A stretch of DNA of 64,000 bases from Stenotrophomonas pavanii (GTDB lineage: Bacteria; Pseudomonadota; Gammaproteobacteria; Xanthomonadales; Xanthomonadaceae), in NCBI RefSeq assembly GCF_900101175.1, contig NZ_FNFQ01000007.1:1-64000 (forward strand), in the 5' to 3' direction. The notes under the pieces were generated by a model. The model made no database searches. It was not told the origin of the DNA and was given only the letters and a program-made list of their open reading frames with translations. The position numbers and the translations under genes were made by a program. This document shows, one piece after another, positions 51,070 to 60,711 of the stretch. Every line of letters begins with the position of its first letter. Position 1 is the first letter of the stretch.

Positions 51070-51264
51070 GGGTGAGCTTCCATCGGGGGTAGGCCGTGAG
51101 TGTAGCCGCTGTCGTGGCCCCGACTAATGGCCTTCGAATGCAGGCTTCGCCGACAAGGGCTCTTCTACGCCCTCACTACCCGCCAGATGTCACTGGGCGA
51201 AATGTCGCTTACGCCCCAATGGCATGGGTAGAATTGGCCCAATTCTGTCGTATAAGGCCATGCC

Positions 51265-51639
51265 ATGGAACACCCTCTCGTCGAGGTTCGGGGCGCTGCC
51301 CAGGCGCTCAGGGAGTTCGCCGAAGCCCGTGATTGGGCACAGTTCCACTCCCCCAAGAATCTTGTCATGGCCCTCTCTGGTGAAGTTGGAGAGCTGAACG
51401 AGATTTTCCAGTGGATGACGGAGGCCGACTCCTTCAAGGCAGCGTCCTCTGAAGCCACCGCCAACGCCGTACGCGATGAAATCGCCGACGTAGCGCTGTA
51501 CCTCATCCGGCTGTCGGACGTACTCGGGATCGACCTGAATGAAGCCGTCAGCAGCAAGCTGGTTATGAATGCCGCCAAGTACCCGGTGGACCTCTCGCGA
51601 GGTGTCAGCACCAAGTACAACAAGCTGTCGCAGCCATGA
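51265..51639 (+). CDS. MazG-like nucleotide pyrophosphohydrolase
   Basis: A 124-residue all-alpha NTP pyrophosphatase of the dCTPase/MazG-like group. The metal-binding acidic motif is ALSGEVGELNEIFQW, and the second ligand pair is RDEIADVALYLIRLSD. FHSPKNL and AAKYPV are family marks. It would hydrolyse (d)NTPs to monophosphates and pyrophosphate. Its stop overlaps the start of the helicase-nuclease gene (ATGA), so the two act together, probably as a defence module. Confidence 0.82.
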   Translation: MEHPLVEVRGAAQALREFAEARDWAQFHSPKNLVMALSGEVGELNEIFQWMTEADSFKAASSEATANAVRDEIADVALYLIRLSDVLGIDLNEAVSSKLVMNAAKYPVDLSRGVSTKYNKLSQP

Positions 51640-53513
51640 TCGTCTACCAGGCAGACAAGGCGTCCTTCCTTCGTCAATGCAACGATGAAGAGATTGAGGA
51701 GGTCATCCGCGCCAGTTTCAAGGCGGCGACAAAGGGCGACGTAGGCGAGTCCGAGATACGTTCCTGGCGCGAGTCCCTTCGGTACGTCGCGCGCGCGCTC
51801 ACCCACCACTCCGTTCCCGACGACGTCGGCGTGGCAGTGGAGTTCATTCTTCCTCAGTCAAGGAAGCGCATCGACGTCGTCTTGACCGGTCGCGCCGAGG
51901 ACGGGGCGCCCCATGTCATCATCATCGAGCTCAAGCAGTGGTCTGCCATCAAGTCGACCAAGCGCGATGCCATCGTAGAGCTTCGTGAAGGGCAGCCACT
52001 CGTCCACCCCAGCTATCAGGCGTGGTCCTACGCTGCGTTTCTCGAAGGTTTCAACGAAGCGGTCCATGATGGAAAGCTCCAGCTCCATCCCTGCGCCTAC
52101 CTGCATAACTATGTGCCGGACGGTGTCATCGACTCGCCGCACTACCGGGCCTACATCGAACGTGCCCCACTCTTCCTGAAGAGCAGCGGGGATCTGGAAA
52201 GGCTGCGTGGCTTCATCAGTCAGTACACCTGCAAGGGCGATGGCGCGTCTGTGCTTGCCGAGCTGGAGAATGGCCGAATCCGCCCGTCCAAAGCGCTCGC
52301 CGACGATGTACACAGGCTGCTGAGGGGAAACAGTGCCTTTGCGCTGCTCGATGAGCAGAAGCAGGTATTTGAAGCCGCCAAGGCTGCGTGTGCCCAAGCG
52401 CACGCAAGCGGAAAGCCCCGTGTCGTCATCGTTGAAGGTGGCCCAGGCACGGGCAAGTCGATTGTCGCGGTGAACCTGCTCGCGGCGCTCCGCGATGGGT
52501 TGACCGTCAAGTACATCTCCAAGAATGCCGCGCCTCGCGCCGTGTACAGCAACACGCTCATCCAGAAGCCCGAGAACGCCCATCTGGTGCATCTTTTTGG
52601 CGGCTCCGGCTCGTTCACCGAATCGGCGCAGAACGCGTACGACGTGTTGGTCGTGGATGAGGCACACCGCCTTACCGAGAAGAGCGGGTTCTACGGCAAC
52701 CTCGGTACGCACCAGATTCAGGAATTGATCAACGCCGCACTTTGCAGCGTGTTCTTCATTGACGAGGACCAGCGCGTCACGCTGAAGGATGTCGGTACCA
52801 AAGAAGCGATTCGAGACTTCGCCATCGCCCGTGGCGCGACAGTGGAGGAGTACGTCCTATCCTCGCAGTTCCGTTGTGCAGGCTCCGACGGCTATCTCGC
52901 ATGGCTGGATGACGTGCTGCAGATCAGGCCCACCGCAAACACAACGCTGGACGAGAACAGCTACGACTTCCAGATCTTCGATGATCCGTCCGCGCTGCAT
53001 GCCGCCATCGAAGCCAGGAACACCGGCAACCGCGCCCGCGTAGTGGCTGGCTATTGCTGGCCGTGGAACAGCAAGAAGAACAGCAAGGAGATGGACATTG
53101 TCATCGGCAACTACCGGCGGCAATGGAACCTCAACGACGACGGAAGCCTCTGGATCATCTCGCCAGATTCGGTTGTAGGCTGCATCCATACCTGCCAGGG
53201 GCTGGAAGTCGACTACATCGGGGTGATCATCGGGCCAGACCTGGTCATGGAAGACGGCGCGCTCAAGACCGTGCCTCGCGCGCGGGACCGGCACGACAAG
53301 ACCATGAAGGGATTCGTGAAGTTGTCAACGGCTCATCCCGCACACGCCGCCGAGCTTGCGGACACCATCATCAAGAACACCTACCGCACCTTGATGACCC
53401 GAGGGATGAAGGGCTGCTACGTATACGCGACCGATCCGCAGGTTGCCGCCTACTTCAAGGCCCGACTGCAGCGCGTGGAAGCGGGTGAACAGGCTGTAGA
53501 GATGGAGGCCTGA
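51636..53513 (+). CDS. Nuclease-helicase fusion of the DUF2075 type
   Basis: A 625-residue protein. Residues about 60-115 look like a PD-(D/E)xK nuclease: RIDVVLTGR, then HVIIIELKQW with E-L-K. Residues about 245-600 form an SF1-type helicase/ATPase: Walker A VEGGPGTGKSIV, Walker B VLVVDEAHRL, SSQFRCAGSDGYL, and the late motif CIHTCQGLEVDYIGVIIG, then YRTLMTRGMKGCYVY. This is the DUF2075 (Schlafen group 3-like) layout. Overlap with the MazG-like gene suggests a two-gene nucleotide-depleting, nucleic-acid-degrading system. Confidence 0.78.
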   Translation: MIVYQADKASFLRQCNDEEIEEVIRASFKAATKGDVGESEIRSWRESLRYVARALTHHSVPDDVGVAVEFILPQSRKRIDVVLTGRAEDGAPHVIIIELKQWSAIKSTKRDAIVELREGQPLVHPSYQAWSYAAFLEGFNEAVHDGKLQLHPCAYLHNYVPDGVIDSPHYRAYIERAPLFLKSSGDLERLRGFISQYTCKGDGASVLAELENGRIRPSKALADDVHRLLRGNSAFALLDEQKQVFEAAKAACAQAHASGKPRVVIVEGGPGTGKSIVAVNLLAALRDGLTVKYISKNAAPRAVYSNTLIQKPENAHLVHLFGGSGSFTESAQNAYDVLVVDEAHRLTEKSGFYGNLGTHQIQELINAALCSVFFIDEDQRVTLKDVGTKEAIRDFAIARGATVEEYVLSSQFRCAGSDGYLAWLDDVLQIRPTANTTLDENSYDFQIFDDPSALHAAIEARNTGNRARVVAGYCWPWNSKKNSKEMDIVIGNYRRQWNLNDDGSLWIISPDSVVGCIHTCQGLEVDYIGVIIGPDLVMEDGALKTVPRARDRHDKTMKGFVKLSTAHPAHAAELADTIIKNTYRTLMTRGMKGCYVYATDPQVAAYFKARLQRVEAGEQAVEMEA

Positions 53514-53540
53514 GCGCCTCCACCTGATGGCTGGCCAGCG

Positions 53541-53570
53541 GAGGATCCACGCCGCACGTGGATCCTCTTG
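53541..53570 (+). terminator. Hairpin terminator after the MazG/helicase pair
   Basis: GAGGATCCACG (53541-53551), CCGCA loop, CGTGGATCCTC (53557-53567), then TTG. The 11-bp stem is perfect; the T tract is weak. It lies between convergent genes and may serve both. Confidence 0.6.
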
Positions 53571-53582
53571 CTCAGCTCCCCA

Positions 53583-54317
53583 TCACTTCCAGTGATCCGG
53601 CGCCAGGAACGGCAGGCTCAACACAAACACCGGAACCGCTACCGGCACCAAGGCGGCGCCCAGCACTTTGCCGGCCGCCGAACCGACACCCGGCTTGTCC
53701 TCCCTCTCCGGTAGGATCCGCTGCGCCCGCGCATTGATCGGCTGTGTCAGCTTCCCCTTCTCTGCCAGTGCCGCAGCATCGGGCAACTTCACCCGCTCGC
53801 CGTCGCCCTCGAACAGCGCGCTGTAGTAGCTGCCGCCCTTCCTTGAAAGATTGCAGGCGCGGTCAAACGCCAGCGCGTAGCGGGTCCGGTCCATCGGCAG
53901 GTAGTAGCGCGACCGCTCCTCCACTGCCTTGGCCTCACGCGGGGGGACCTCAATCCGCTCCAGCTTGAACCGCGCGGCCTGCTCTGCCGTTACCTGCTCC
54001 GGCCGCAGCAGCAGCGCATAGCTGCCATGCACCTTGGCCTTATTGGCCGGGTCGCGCCAATCCTCATGGAAGTACATCTGCGCGCAGGCCACGGCCTCGC
54101 GCAGCGGACTGTCCATCAGCGCCCGGTACTCGCGAAACGGCGCGACATTGAAGCGCATCGGCTCGTCATAGCGCGGCAGCAGGTACAGCTGGTCGTCGTC
54201 GGCGACGAACGCGCTGGTGATCTCGCGGGTAGAAGCGTGCTCCTCCGGGCCACTGGCACAGCCAGACAGCAGGCCAAGGCACAGGGCGGAGAAGGTGAAG
54301 AGGATGGACGTTCGCAT
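53583..54317 (-). CDS. Lipoprotein of unknown function
   Basis: A 244-residue protein with a lipoprotein signal peptide (MRTSILFTFSALCLGLLSGC, lipobox LSGC, Cys20). The mature part is soluble and charged, with one hydrophobic stretch near the end (about 220-236: ALVPVAVPVFVLSLPFLAP). ATG 54317 is chosen because the signal peptide starts there; the longer frame upstream has no coding character. No family recognised. Confidence 0.65.
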   Translation of the reverse strand: MRTSILFTFSALCLGLLSGCASGPEEHASTREITSAFVADDDQLYLLPRYDEPMRFNVAPFREYRALMDSPLREAVACAQMYFHEDWRDPANKAKVHGSYALLLRPEQVTAEQAARFKLERIEVPPREAKAVEERSRYYLPMDRTRYALAFDRACNLSRKGGSYYSALFEGDGERVKLPDAAALAEKGKLTQPINARAQRILPEREDKPGVGSAAGKVLGAALVPVAVPVFVLSLPFLAPDHWK

Positions 54318-54821
54318 GTCGTGTTGGTGGGCTTCCCTGGAAAAACGGCCCCGCCCGGAAGGACGAGGCCAGCCCATCATGGTGCCATGCCGGCCTTGCC
54401 CTGCCCAATCAAACGGCTGGAGATCGAGCGGGTTCAAGCCGCTGGCGCTGGTCAGCGTGATATATTGAGTGCGCCTGGACATCCATGTTCAGTGACGTTC
54501 CTGGATCAGCCTGGAACGAGCGCCACAGGCATATCCCCGTTCGGCCTTTCCGTAGCGCTTTGGGATTATCCAATCACCAGCGCGCCAGATTACTTGTTGG
54601 TTGGCGAAATGAGCCAGTTGCTGGGGCCATGCCTCTTGGCCAACGGCCAGAGCAGCCACTCGGCATGCCTTTGAAGAATCGCCGCGATGTATACCGCATT
54701 TCAAGCGTGCCGATTACGGCATCTGCCGTGAGGCGATGTCCATCTCAGTTTCAATTCTGGTTGGTGGTGCCCATATTGTGTTGTTACGGCGCGGTACACC
54801 GCCCCGCTGCAGCTGCGCCTG
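54318..54821. other. About 500 bases without a confident gene
   Basis: Lower GC than the flanks from about 54540 to 54790. Several open frames cross it, but none has a ribosome-binding site plus recognisable protein sequence. It may hold remains of a decayed gene. Confidence 0.4.
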
Positions 54822-54989
54822 ATGGACTCAGAAGGCACTCTGGCGTTCCGCATTGGCGGGGTTGCAGGCCATCACTCTTTCGCCCCGGACCGACGCCAGC
54901 GGCATCGCGATTGCTGCCATATCTGTCGCAATCACCAAGCACTTTGCCCCGCTACTGGGGAACCGATGAAGAAGAAAGCCCACTCTTGA
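54822..54989 (+). CDS. Possible small Cys/His-rich protein
   Basis: A 55-residue open frame. Its second half has CCHICRNHQALCP, a cluster of cysteines and histidines that could bind zinc, then a lysine-rich end. No clear ribosome-binding site. It ends 15 bases before the nucleotidase gene on the same strand. Low confidence. Confidence 0.25.
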   Translation: MDSEGTLAFRIGGVAGHHSFAPDRRQRHRDCCHICRNHQALCPATGEPMKKKAHS

Positions 54990-55004
54990 AAGGAGAACGC
55001 GCAA

Positions 55005-55580
55005 ATGAACGCTGATGATGTGAAGACCATGCCGGTGATGGCCCCGCTCGCCAACCAGCACATAGGTGGATCGAGTGCATCCAGACGCACCATCTACGTA
55101 GACCTTGATGGTGTCATGGCCGACTTCGACGCGGCATTTCCCGCCCTGTTTGGCCTCGACCACCGCGTGCTTGCCGACGATGAAATGTGGGGGCACATCA
55201 ACAACCACCCGTCATTCTTCCGCGACCTTCCGCCGATGCAAGGTGCAGTGGAGTTTTTCCACAGCATCCACCACTTGAACCCGGTGATTCTCACAGCCTG
55301 CCCGAAATCGAACTATCCGCTCGCCGCGATGCAGAAGCGACAGTGGGTTCGCGAACACTTGTCAGCAACCTGCCTGGTGTTGCCTGTGCTCGGCGGCAGG
55401 CACAAGCCTCTTTTCATGCACCAGCCGGGCGATGTTCTGATCGATGACTTCAAAGAGAACTGTGATGCCTGGACAGCCGCCGGAGGCGTGGCGATCAGGC
55501 ACGCCGGCGATTGGACCGCGACGCGTCACGCGCTTTCCCAGATTGAAGATCTGTCAGGAATAGCGCTCGCGAAGGGCTGA
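55005..55580 (+). CDS. 5'(3')-deoxyribonucleotidase-like HAD phosphatase
   Basis: A 191-residue HAD protein of the NT5C type: nucleophile motif IYVDLDGVMADFD (Asp-x-Asp), motif II ILTACPK, and DVLIDDFKENCDAW as the final acidic motif. Such enzymes dephosphorylate deoxynucleoside monophosphates. AAAGGAGA lies before ATG 55005. Being close to a MazG-like gene (3.4 kb away), it could be part of a nucleotide-handling defence neighbourhood, but this is speculative. Confidence 0.75.
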   Translation: MNADDVKTMPVMAPLANQHIGGSSASRRTIYVDLDGVMADFDAAFPALFGLDHRVLADDEMWGHINNHPSFFRDLPPMQGAVEFFHSIHHLNPVILTACPKSNYPLAAMQKRQWVREHLSATCLVLPVLGGRHKPLFMHQPGDVLIDDFKENCDAWTAAGGVAIRHAGDWTATRHALSQIEDLSGIALAKG

Positions 55581-55662
55581 TTCCCTCTCTGCCGCCCACA
55601 GACAGGCCGAGGCGCTGGCCCCTCGGCCCACAAGGCTGGCAGCCTGCGGTGCAGGCCCCGCC

Positions 55663-56512
<850 letters not shown>

Positions 56513-56600
56513 CTAATCGGGGAATGGCGGCCACTTTATTCATCGCCCCAGCGGCGATAAATTGGCCCCATCGCAAAACATCTGTTCCCCGGAGAGCCAA

Positions 56601-57518
56601 ATGAGCCGCAAGTTCGACTACCTGGGCGATGTGGAGGTGTTCCTGGCGGTGGTCGAGCACGGCTCGTTCACCGCCGGCGCGGTGGCGCTGTCCACCACGC
56701 CCTCGGTGCTGAGCCGCGCGGTCACCCGTCTGGAAGCGCGGTTGGGTCGGCAGCTGCTGCAGCGGACCACCCGCCGCGTGGGCCTGACCGATGCTGGGCG
56801 GCTCTATCTGGAACAGGTGCGCACCGCCTTTGGCCTGCTGGACGACGCCGAGCGCGACGTACTGGCCCAGGACGGTGCGCTGGCCGGCCGCGTGCGCCTG
56901 AGCGTGCCCACCACCTATGGCCACTACCGGCTGCCGCCCGTGCTGGCGCGCTTTGCGCAGCAGTACCCGCAGGTGCAGGTGGAACTGAACATCACCAACC
57001 GCAACGTGGACCTGGTGGCCGAAGGCTTCGACCTGGCCATCCGCCTGGGCCAGCTGCCGGACAGCGGGCTGGTAGGGCGGAAGCTGGAAGATGCCCCGCT
57101 GCTGCTGGTGGCCGCGCCGGACTACCTGCAGCGCCGCGGCACACCACAGACGCTGGACGATCTGCAGCAACACCTGTGCCTGCCCTTCGTGATGCCGCGC
57201 ACCGGGCGGCTGGCGCCGTGGATCTTCCGCGACGGCGGGCGCGACGTGGACTGGCTGCCGCGTTCGTCCATCGAGACCTCCGACGATGTGCTGGGCGTGG
57301 TGTCGCTGGCCGAACAGGGCATCGGTATCTGCCAGAGCTATGAATTCATCGTGCGCGAGCGCTTGCAGCGTGGGCAGCTGGTGGAGGTGCTGCCGCAGTT
57401 GCGGGGAAGATCGCGGCCGTTTTCGGTGATCTATGCGCCGCATCGGCGGCAATCTGCGGCGGCGCGGGCGATGATTGAGTTGTTGGTGGGGAATGCGGCT
57501 GAGAATGGCGCCGGTTGA
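56601..57518 (+). CDS. LysR-family regulator
   Basis: A 305-residue regulator. HTH at about 5-60 (VEVFLAVVEHGSFTAGAVALSTTPSVLSRAVTRLEARLG) followed by a LysR substrate-binding domain. ATG 56601 follows GGAGAG. Its start is about 100 bases from the divergent DJ-1-type gene. Confidence 0.85.
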   Translation: MSRKFDYLGDVEVFLAVVEHGSFTAGAVALSTTPSVLSRAVTRLEARLGRQLLQRTTRRVGLTDAGRLYLEQVRTAFGLLDDAERDVLAQDGALAGRVRLSVPTTYGHYRLPPVLARFAQQYPQVQVELNITNRNVDLVAEGFDLAIRLGQLPDSGLVGRKLEDAPLLLVAAPDYLQRRGTPQTLDDLQQHLCLPFVMPRTGRLAPWIFRDGGRDVDWLPRSSIETSDDVLGVVSLAEQGIGICQSYEFIVRERLQRGQLVEVLPQLRGRSRPFSVIYAPHRRQSAAARAMIELLVGNAAENGAG

Positions 57519-57818
57519 AGCCGGGGGCCTGTTAACGGTGTCGGGTTTGAACCGCTTTTCGGGATGTGCGGTCGGTCGCGCGCCGCTGCCTGCCGAAGCG
57601 GACTAAGAACTGTTGTAAAGAAGGCTGTCGCGCTATTTGCTTGTGGCGTGGGCGATTGCGCCACTTGATTTCGCTATAAGCAGAGCGGCTGCGCGAATGC
57701 GTCTGCTGGCGTCGCGTGCTGCACGAATGGTGCGTGCAACAATAGTTCTTCGCTTTCGGATTCAGCGATTCCTTCGCGAATTTCTATTGGCATTCGAAGC
57801 GCCCGCGTAAACACCATG

Positions 57819-58045
57819 GCTCGCCACCGAAAAAGGGTGGCAGCGGGCCTGCAAACCCGTGATGAGAGATGCACCTGTAGTTTGCGCTTGCCCGTCGGCA
57901 CCGTCCTTAACCGGTGCCGGCGGGCAATCCGTCGGCCTTTCTGGCGGGCGGTGCGTGGGGGTCCTCGGGCCCACCGGTCTATGGTGCTATTTCATCCCGG
58001 TTTGCAGCCACGCATCGTCCGCCACCCCGCTACGCGGTGGCGCTG
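57819..58045 (+). ncRNA. Candidate structured RNA upstream of a small gene
   Basis: A run of stable hairpins in 230 bases: CCACC-GAAAAAGG-GTGG (57824-57840), CGGG-CCTGCAAA-CCCG (57844-57859), a 15-bp stem with one mismatch at 57888-57927 (TTGCCCGTCGGCACCG against CGGTGCCGGCGGGCAA), and GCCACCCCGC-TAC-GCGGTGGC (58021-58041). The GGGCCTGCAAACCCG element recalls C4-type antisense RNAs of phages, from memory and unverified. The block could be a leader or an independent RNA for the gene at 58073. Confidence 0.4.
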
Positions 58046-58072
58046 TTAAGCACAGCCACGGAAGCCGACGCC

Positions 58073-58429
58073 ATGAACGAATCCGACACCTTCTCCTCGT
58101 ACACCGTTGTTGAGCCCATCAACGACGACACTCCCCTGCCCGACCTGAACTCCCTACTCGGTATCCTCAAGCGCATGCGCGGCTGCGAAGGAGCTGATGG
58201 GCATCCTTGGCCGGAGAATGACGTATCACCCGGCCGGCGCGTGAGCCTGGCGAGGAGCGAGCGCGCGATGGTTGGGGCGCTCGCGGTGCTGGAGTTGCTG
58301 CACGCGGCAGACCGCTGCCGGGTGGCAGCGGAGCCGGAACGGCATTTGGATGAGGGGGTGGTCGATGGGTTGTTTCTGGCTTGCCGAGGGTTGGTTGAGT
58401 GGGCTTGTCGGGAGGTTAGGCCGGAGTGA
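58073..58429 (+). CDS. Small soluble protein of unknown function
   Basis: A 118-residue acidic protein, disordered at first (ESDTFSSYTVVEPINDDTPL), then helical (RSERAMVGALAVLELLHAAD). Its layout, a short protein behind a structured leader, resembles small DUF3077-like proteins of pseudomonads, but no family is recognised with certainty. Confidence 0.5.
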   Translation: MNESDTFSSYTVVEPINDDTPLPDLNSLLGILKRMRGCEGADGHPWPENDVSPGRRVSLARSERAMVGALAVLELLHAADRCRVAAEPERHLDEGVVDGLFLACRGLVEWACREVRPE

Positions 58430-58511
58430 ATTGCTTGCCGGAGCATACTCACGGCAGATTTCGTCTAGCATCACACCGAGCAATGTCCGCTTCCGGCCAG
58501 AAGCGGACTTC

Positions 58512-58601
58512 GACCAACGCCTGAGTTAAGCTGACTATCTCAATGCGGACCGGTCGCGCGCGAAACCGCAAAGCAGGCTTAGCTTTAACGAATGGTTAGA
58601 C
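58512..58601 (-). repeat. attC-like integron recombination site
   Basis: On the minus strand: R'' GTCTAAC (58601-58595), L'' CATTCGTTAAAGC, a variable stem with GC-rich hairpin, L' GCTTAACTCAGGC and R' GTTGGTC (58518-58512). This is the standard order of integron attC sites. The stop codon of the gene at 58603 lies 1 base before R''. Confidence 0.75.
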
Positions 58602-58602
58602 A

Positions 58603-59502
58603 TCACCTGCTTGACGCGAGGTCCACTGGCGCCAGAAGCCGAAGGACCGCAGCGCTAGATGCTACGACAAACACCGCAGTGGCCAATGAAGGGGCAACTG
58701 GGTCGGATGTTCCCTGGCCATGACGAAATAAGTGTATTCCATCAATAAGTTGGGCGAATCCATCCATGGACTTCTCCAGCATGGTGCGTTCTGTGTCGTT
58801 TACTGCAGCACCTAAGAGAAAGGGCTTGATCTTATTCTCAACCATCCAACGGTTAAGATTCTTGCTTGCTGGATCAATAAGGCGGGCGAGGATCTCAAGG
58901 CTCTCAAAAGATGATCTCACCGCAGCTTTCGTGTCGGGTGGACTGGAGTCCAAATACGCGTGCGATTGTTCGAAAGCTGTGCGTACGGCGGCATGCCGTG
59001 GATTGGCAAGGCAAGCGAGAGCTGATGCTCGATTGCGTTCGAACTCTTCATCAACAAAAAAGTGAACGCCGCCCTCAGAGTCCGAGATGTAGCCAACATT
59101 CTCTTCCCGCAGAGCGCGATTGACAAAGTCTCGCCAAGCTGTGGCTTTTGGGAAGATGTAGCCAGTACTCCCATCCGGCTTTGTTACCCGCTGCCTATCA
59201 CTTGCCTTTAAATAGCGCCATATGAGAGTAATAGACGAGAGGACGTACTCGATGCGTGATTCTGTGAAGAACTGAGTGAAGTTGTAGTACGTGAGGTTGA
59301 ACTTGTCTGAGTAGAACGTGCTGATGATTAGTCCGCCTTCTTGGCGAAGGTAAGACGCCAGCTTTGCATACTCAGAGTAATGATTACCCTGTAGGTAGGC
59401 ATCCAATCTGTTCCGAAACATAATACTGTCTTGGCTAGGAGCGCCCCGGGCGATGTACTGCCGGGTAAAGAGTTCGCCGCACTTTGGTTCGAATTCACCC
59501 AT
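58603..59502 (-). CDS. Cassette gene of unknown function
   Basis: A 299-residue soluble protein, AT-richer than the chromosome. N-terminal half mixed (YYNFTQFFTESRIEYVLSSI), C-terminal half mainly helical (about 170-299), with a long alanine/leucine-rich end that could be a membrane helix (VAPSLATAVFVVASSAAVLRLL). No family recognised. It lies precisely between two attC-like sites (15 bases after one, 1 base before the other), so it is a gene cassette. Confidence 0.6.
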   Translation of the reverse strand: MGEFEPKCGELFTRQYIARGAPSQDSIMFRNRLDAYLQGNHYSEYAKLASYLRQEGGLIISTFYSDKFNLTYYNFTQFFTESRIEYVLSSITLIWRYLKASDRQRVTKPDGSTGYIFPKATAWRDFVNRALREENVGYISDSEGGVHFFVDEEFERNRASALACLANPRHAAVRTAFEQSHAYLDSSPPDTKAAVRSSFESLEILARLIDPASKNLNRWMVENKIKPFLLGAAVNDTERTMLEKSMDGFAQLIDGIHLFRHGQGTSDPVAPSLATAVFVVASSAAVLRLLAPVDLASSR

Positions 59503-59517
59503 GACCTTTCCTGAGAT

Positions 59518-59577
59518 GCCTGACGTCTGAATTAAGCCGCATCGCGAAGCGTGGTCGGTTTGAACGAATAGTTAGGG
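59518..59577 (-). repeat. attC-like integron recombination site
   Basis: On the minus strand: R'' CCCTAAC (59577-59571), then TATTCGTTCAAACCGACC, loop-forming ACGCTTCGCGATG, CGGCTTAATTCAGAC and R' GTCAGGC (59524-59518). It is a compact 60-bp site with textbook order. The TAA stop of the gene at 59572 is inside R''. Confidence 0.85.
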
Positions 59578-60348
59578 TTCATCCCATGGATCCTGGCCTG
59601 AAATGTCATTGAGCACGGCGATGATCTGGGCCCCCAGCGCTAAGGCTTCTTCGGCTTGCTCCTCGGGTACGTGCTGAGCGTGAATCGCCGCGTTACAGAT
59701 TTGGGTTACGTAGTCGAACGACCGCCGTAAGTAGGACATGTCGGGATGCTCACGCAAAAACAAGTCGAACAGCTGCCGCGCACCCATTAGCTTTGGCCGC
59801 TCGTACGGGTCGGTGATTGCGACTCGCTTCCCAAGGATCTTGCGAAGATGCCGCTCGATTTCAATACGGGTTCTGGCAAGCGCGAGAGTGCTGTCCTCGC
59901 TCTGCATCATGAGCTTCTTCTCTACTTCGCGAGCGTCATCCGTTGCTTGCGGCGCCTTTCTCTCAACGGCTTCGCGAGCATCACGCAGCTCCTGAAGCCC
60001 CGGAATGTTGACGGTGACATGGTTTGACATGTTGCCGATGGTGTTTACATTGGTGGAAAGAACCGAAAGGCTGTTGCGGATTTCAGCTTTGAACTCCCGC
60101 AGCTCTTCTTTAGCCTGCTCAACCTGCCGCTCAAGCTCTAAGAAGCTGCCGATCTTGATCTTGGAAAAGAACGGCAAGAAGAGGAAGAACAGCCATAGGA
60201 TTACGTAGAGCGCATCGCCCATAAGAACCTTGCGACTGGGCGGAAAGCCCGAGTTCGCAACAAATCCCACAAGAAAATAGAAAGAGATCAGCCATGAAAG
60301 AGCCGGAAGCGCCCACGCGGGCATGCTGTGGTTCTTCTTGTCACCCAT
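59572..60348 (-). CDS. Cassette membrane protein with coiled coil and HEPN-like C-terminus
   Basis: A 258-residue protein. Two transmembrane helices (about 12-30 and 43-62), a coiled coil (about 70-120), then a helical domain (about 155-250) with RIEIERHLRKILG and QICNAAIHA, the helix plan of DUF4145/HEPN-type domains. Such layouts occur in membrane effectors of abortive-infection systems. Its stop codon TAA is part of the attC R'' box. Confidence 0.6.
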   Translation of the reverse strand: MGDKKNHSMPAWALPALSWLISFYFLVGFVANSGFPPSRKVLMGDALYVILWLFFLFLPFFSKIKIGSFLELERQVEQAKEELREFKAEIRNSLSVLSTNVNTIGNMSNHVTVNIPGLQELRDAREAVERKAPQATDDAREVEKKLMMQSEDSTLALARTRIEIERHLRKILGKRVAITDPYERPKLMGARQLFDLFLREHPDMSYLRRSFDYVTQICNAAIHAQHVPEEQAEEALALGAQIIAVLNDISGQDPWDEP

Positions 60349-60711
60349 TTTGCCGCCTACTCTCCCATAAGCCCCAACTACGTCTTAGCCGCGTCACTGG
60401 TCCGGTTCTACGACCTATTCACAGCGCACAGTGTTGCGGGCTATCCCCCTGGATACGCCTCGATCTTACAGCGGCTCGGTCCGGCCAACAAGCCAACGTA
60501 TGACTGGACCTAGCAGGGTGCAGAGGTTGCGCTCCGGCGGATGTCGGCTTTGGGTCGCATGACGCCCTGCGGCCAGTTCCTGCCGTTCGCGATGGCTGGC
60601 CTTCTGGTAGGCTAACCGAGCAGGAAGTGTTATTTGGCAATTACCGGCTGAGACTGCATGAAATCGCAGAAGCTTGCTCTTGAAGCCGACCATGACCGAA
60701 GGTGAACTAAT
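60349..60711. other. Cassette junction region without a gene
   Basis: No convincing coding frame. CCCCAACTACGTCTTAGCCG at about 60373-60392 resembles the left half of the attC-like sites nearby, but no right half is clear. A 22-bp block GCTTTGGGTCGCATGACGCCCT (60547-60568) recurs at 62353-62374 with two changes. Confidence 0.4.

Noticed and set aside
54485..55015. 176-codon plus-strand frame before the nucleotidase gene
   Set aside because: No ribosome-binding site, no domain-like sequence, and it overlaps the well-supported start at 55005.
57816..58049. 77-codon plus-strand frame over the hairpin cluster
   Set aside because: The translation is Arg-rich and featureless, and the DNA is dominated by strong stem-loops, which fits a structured RNA better.
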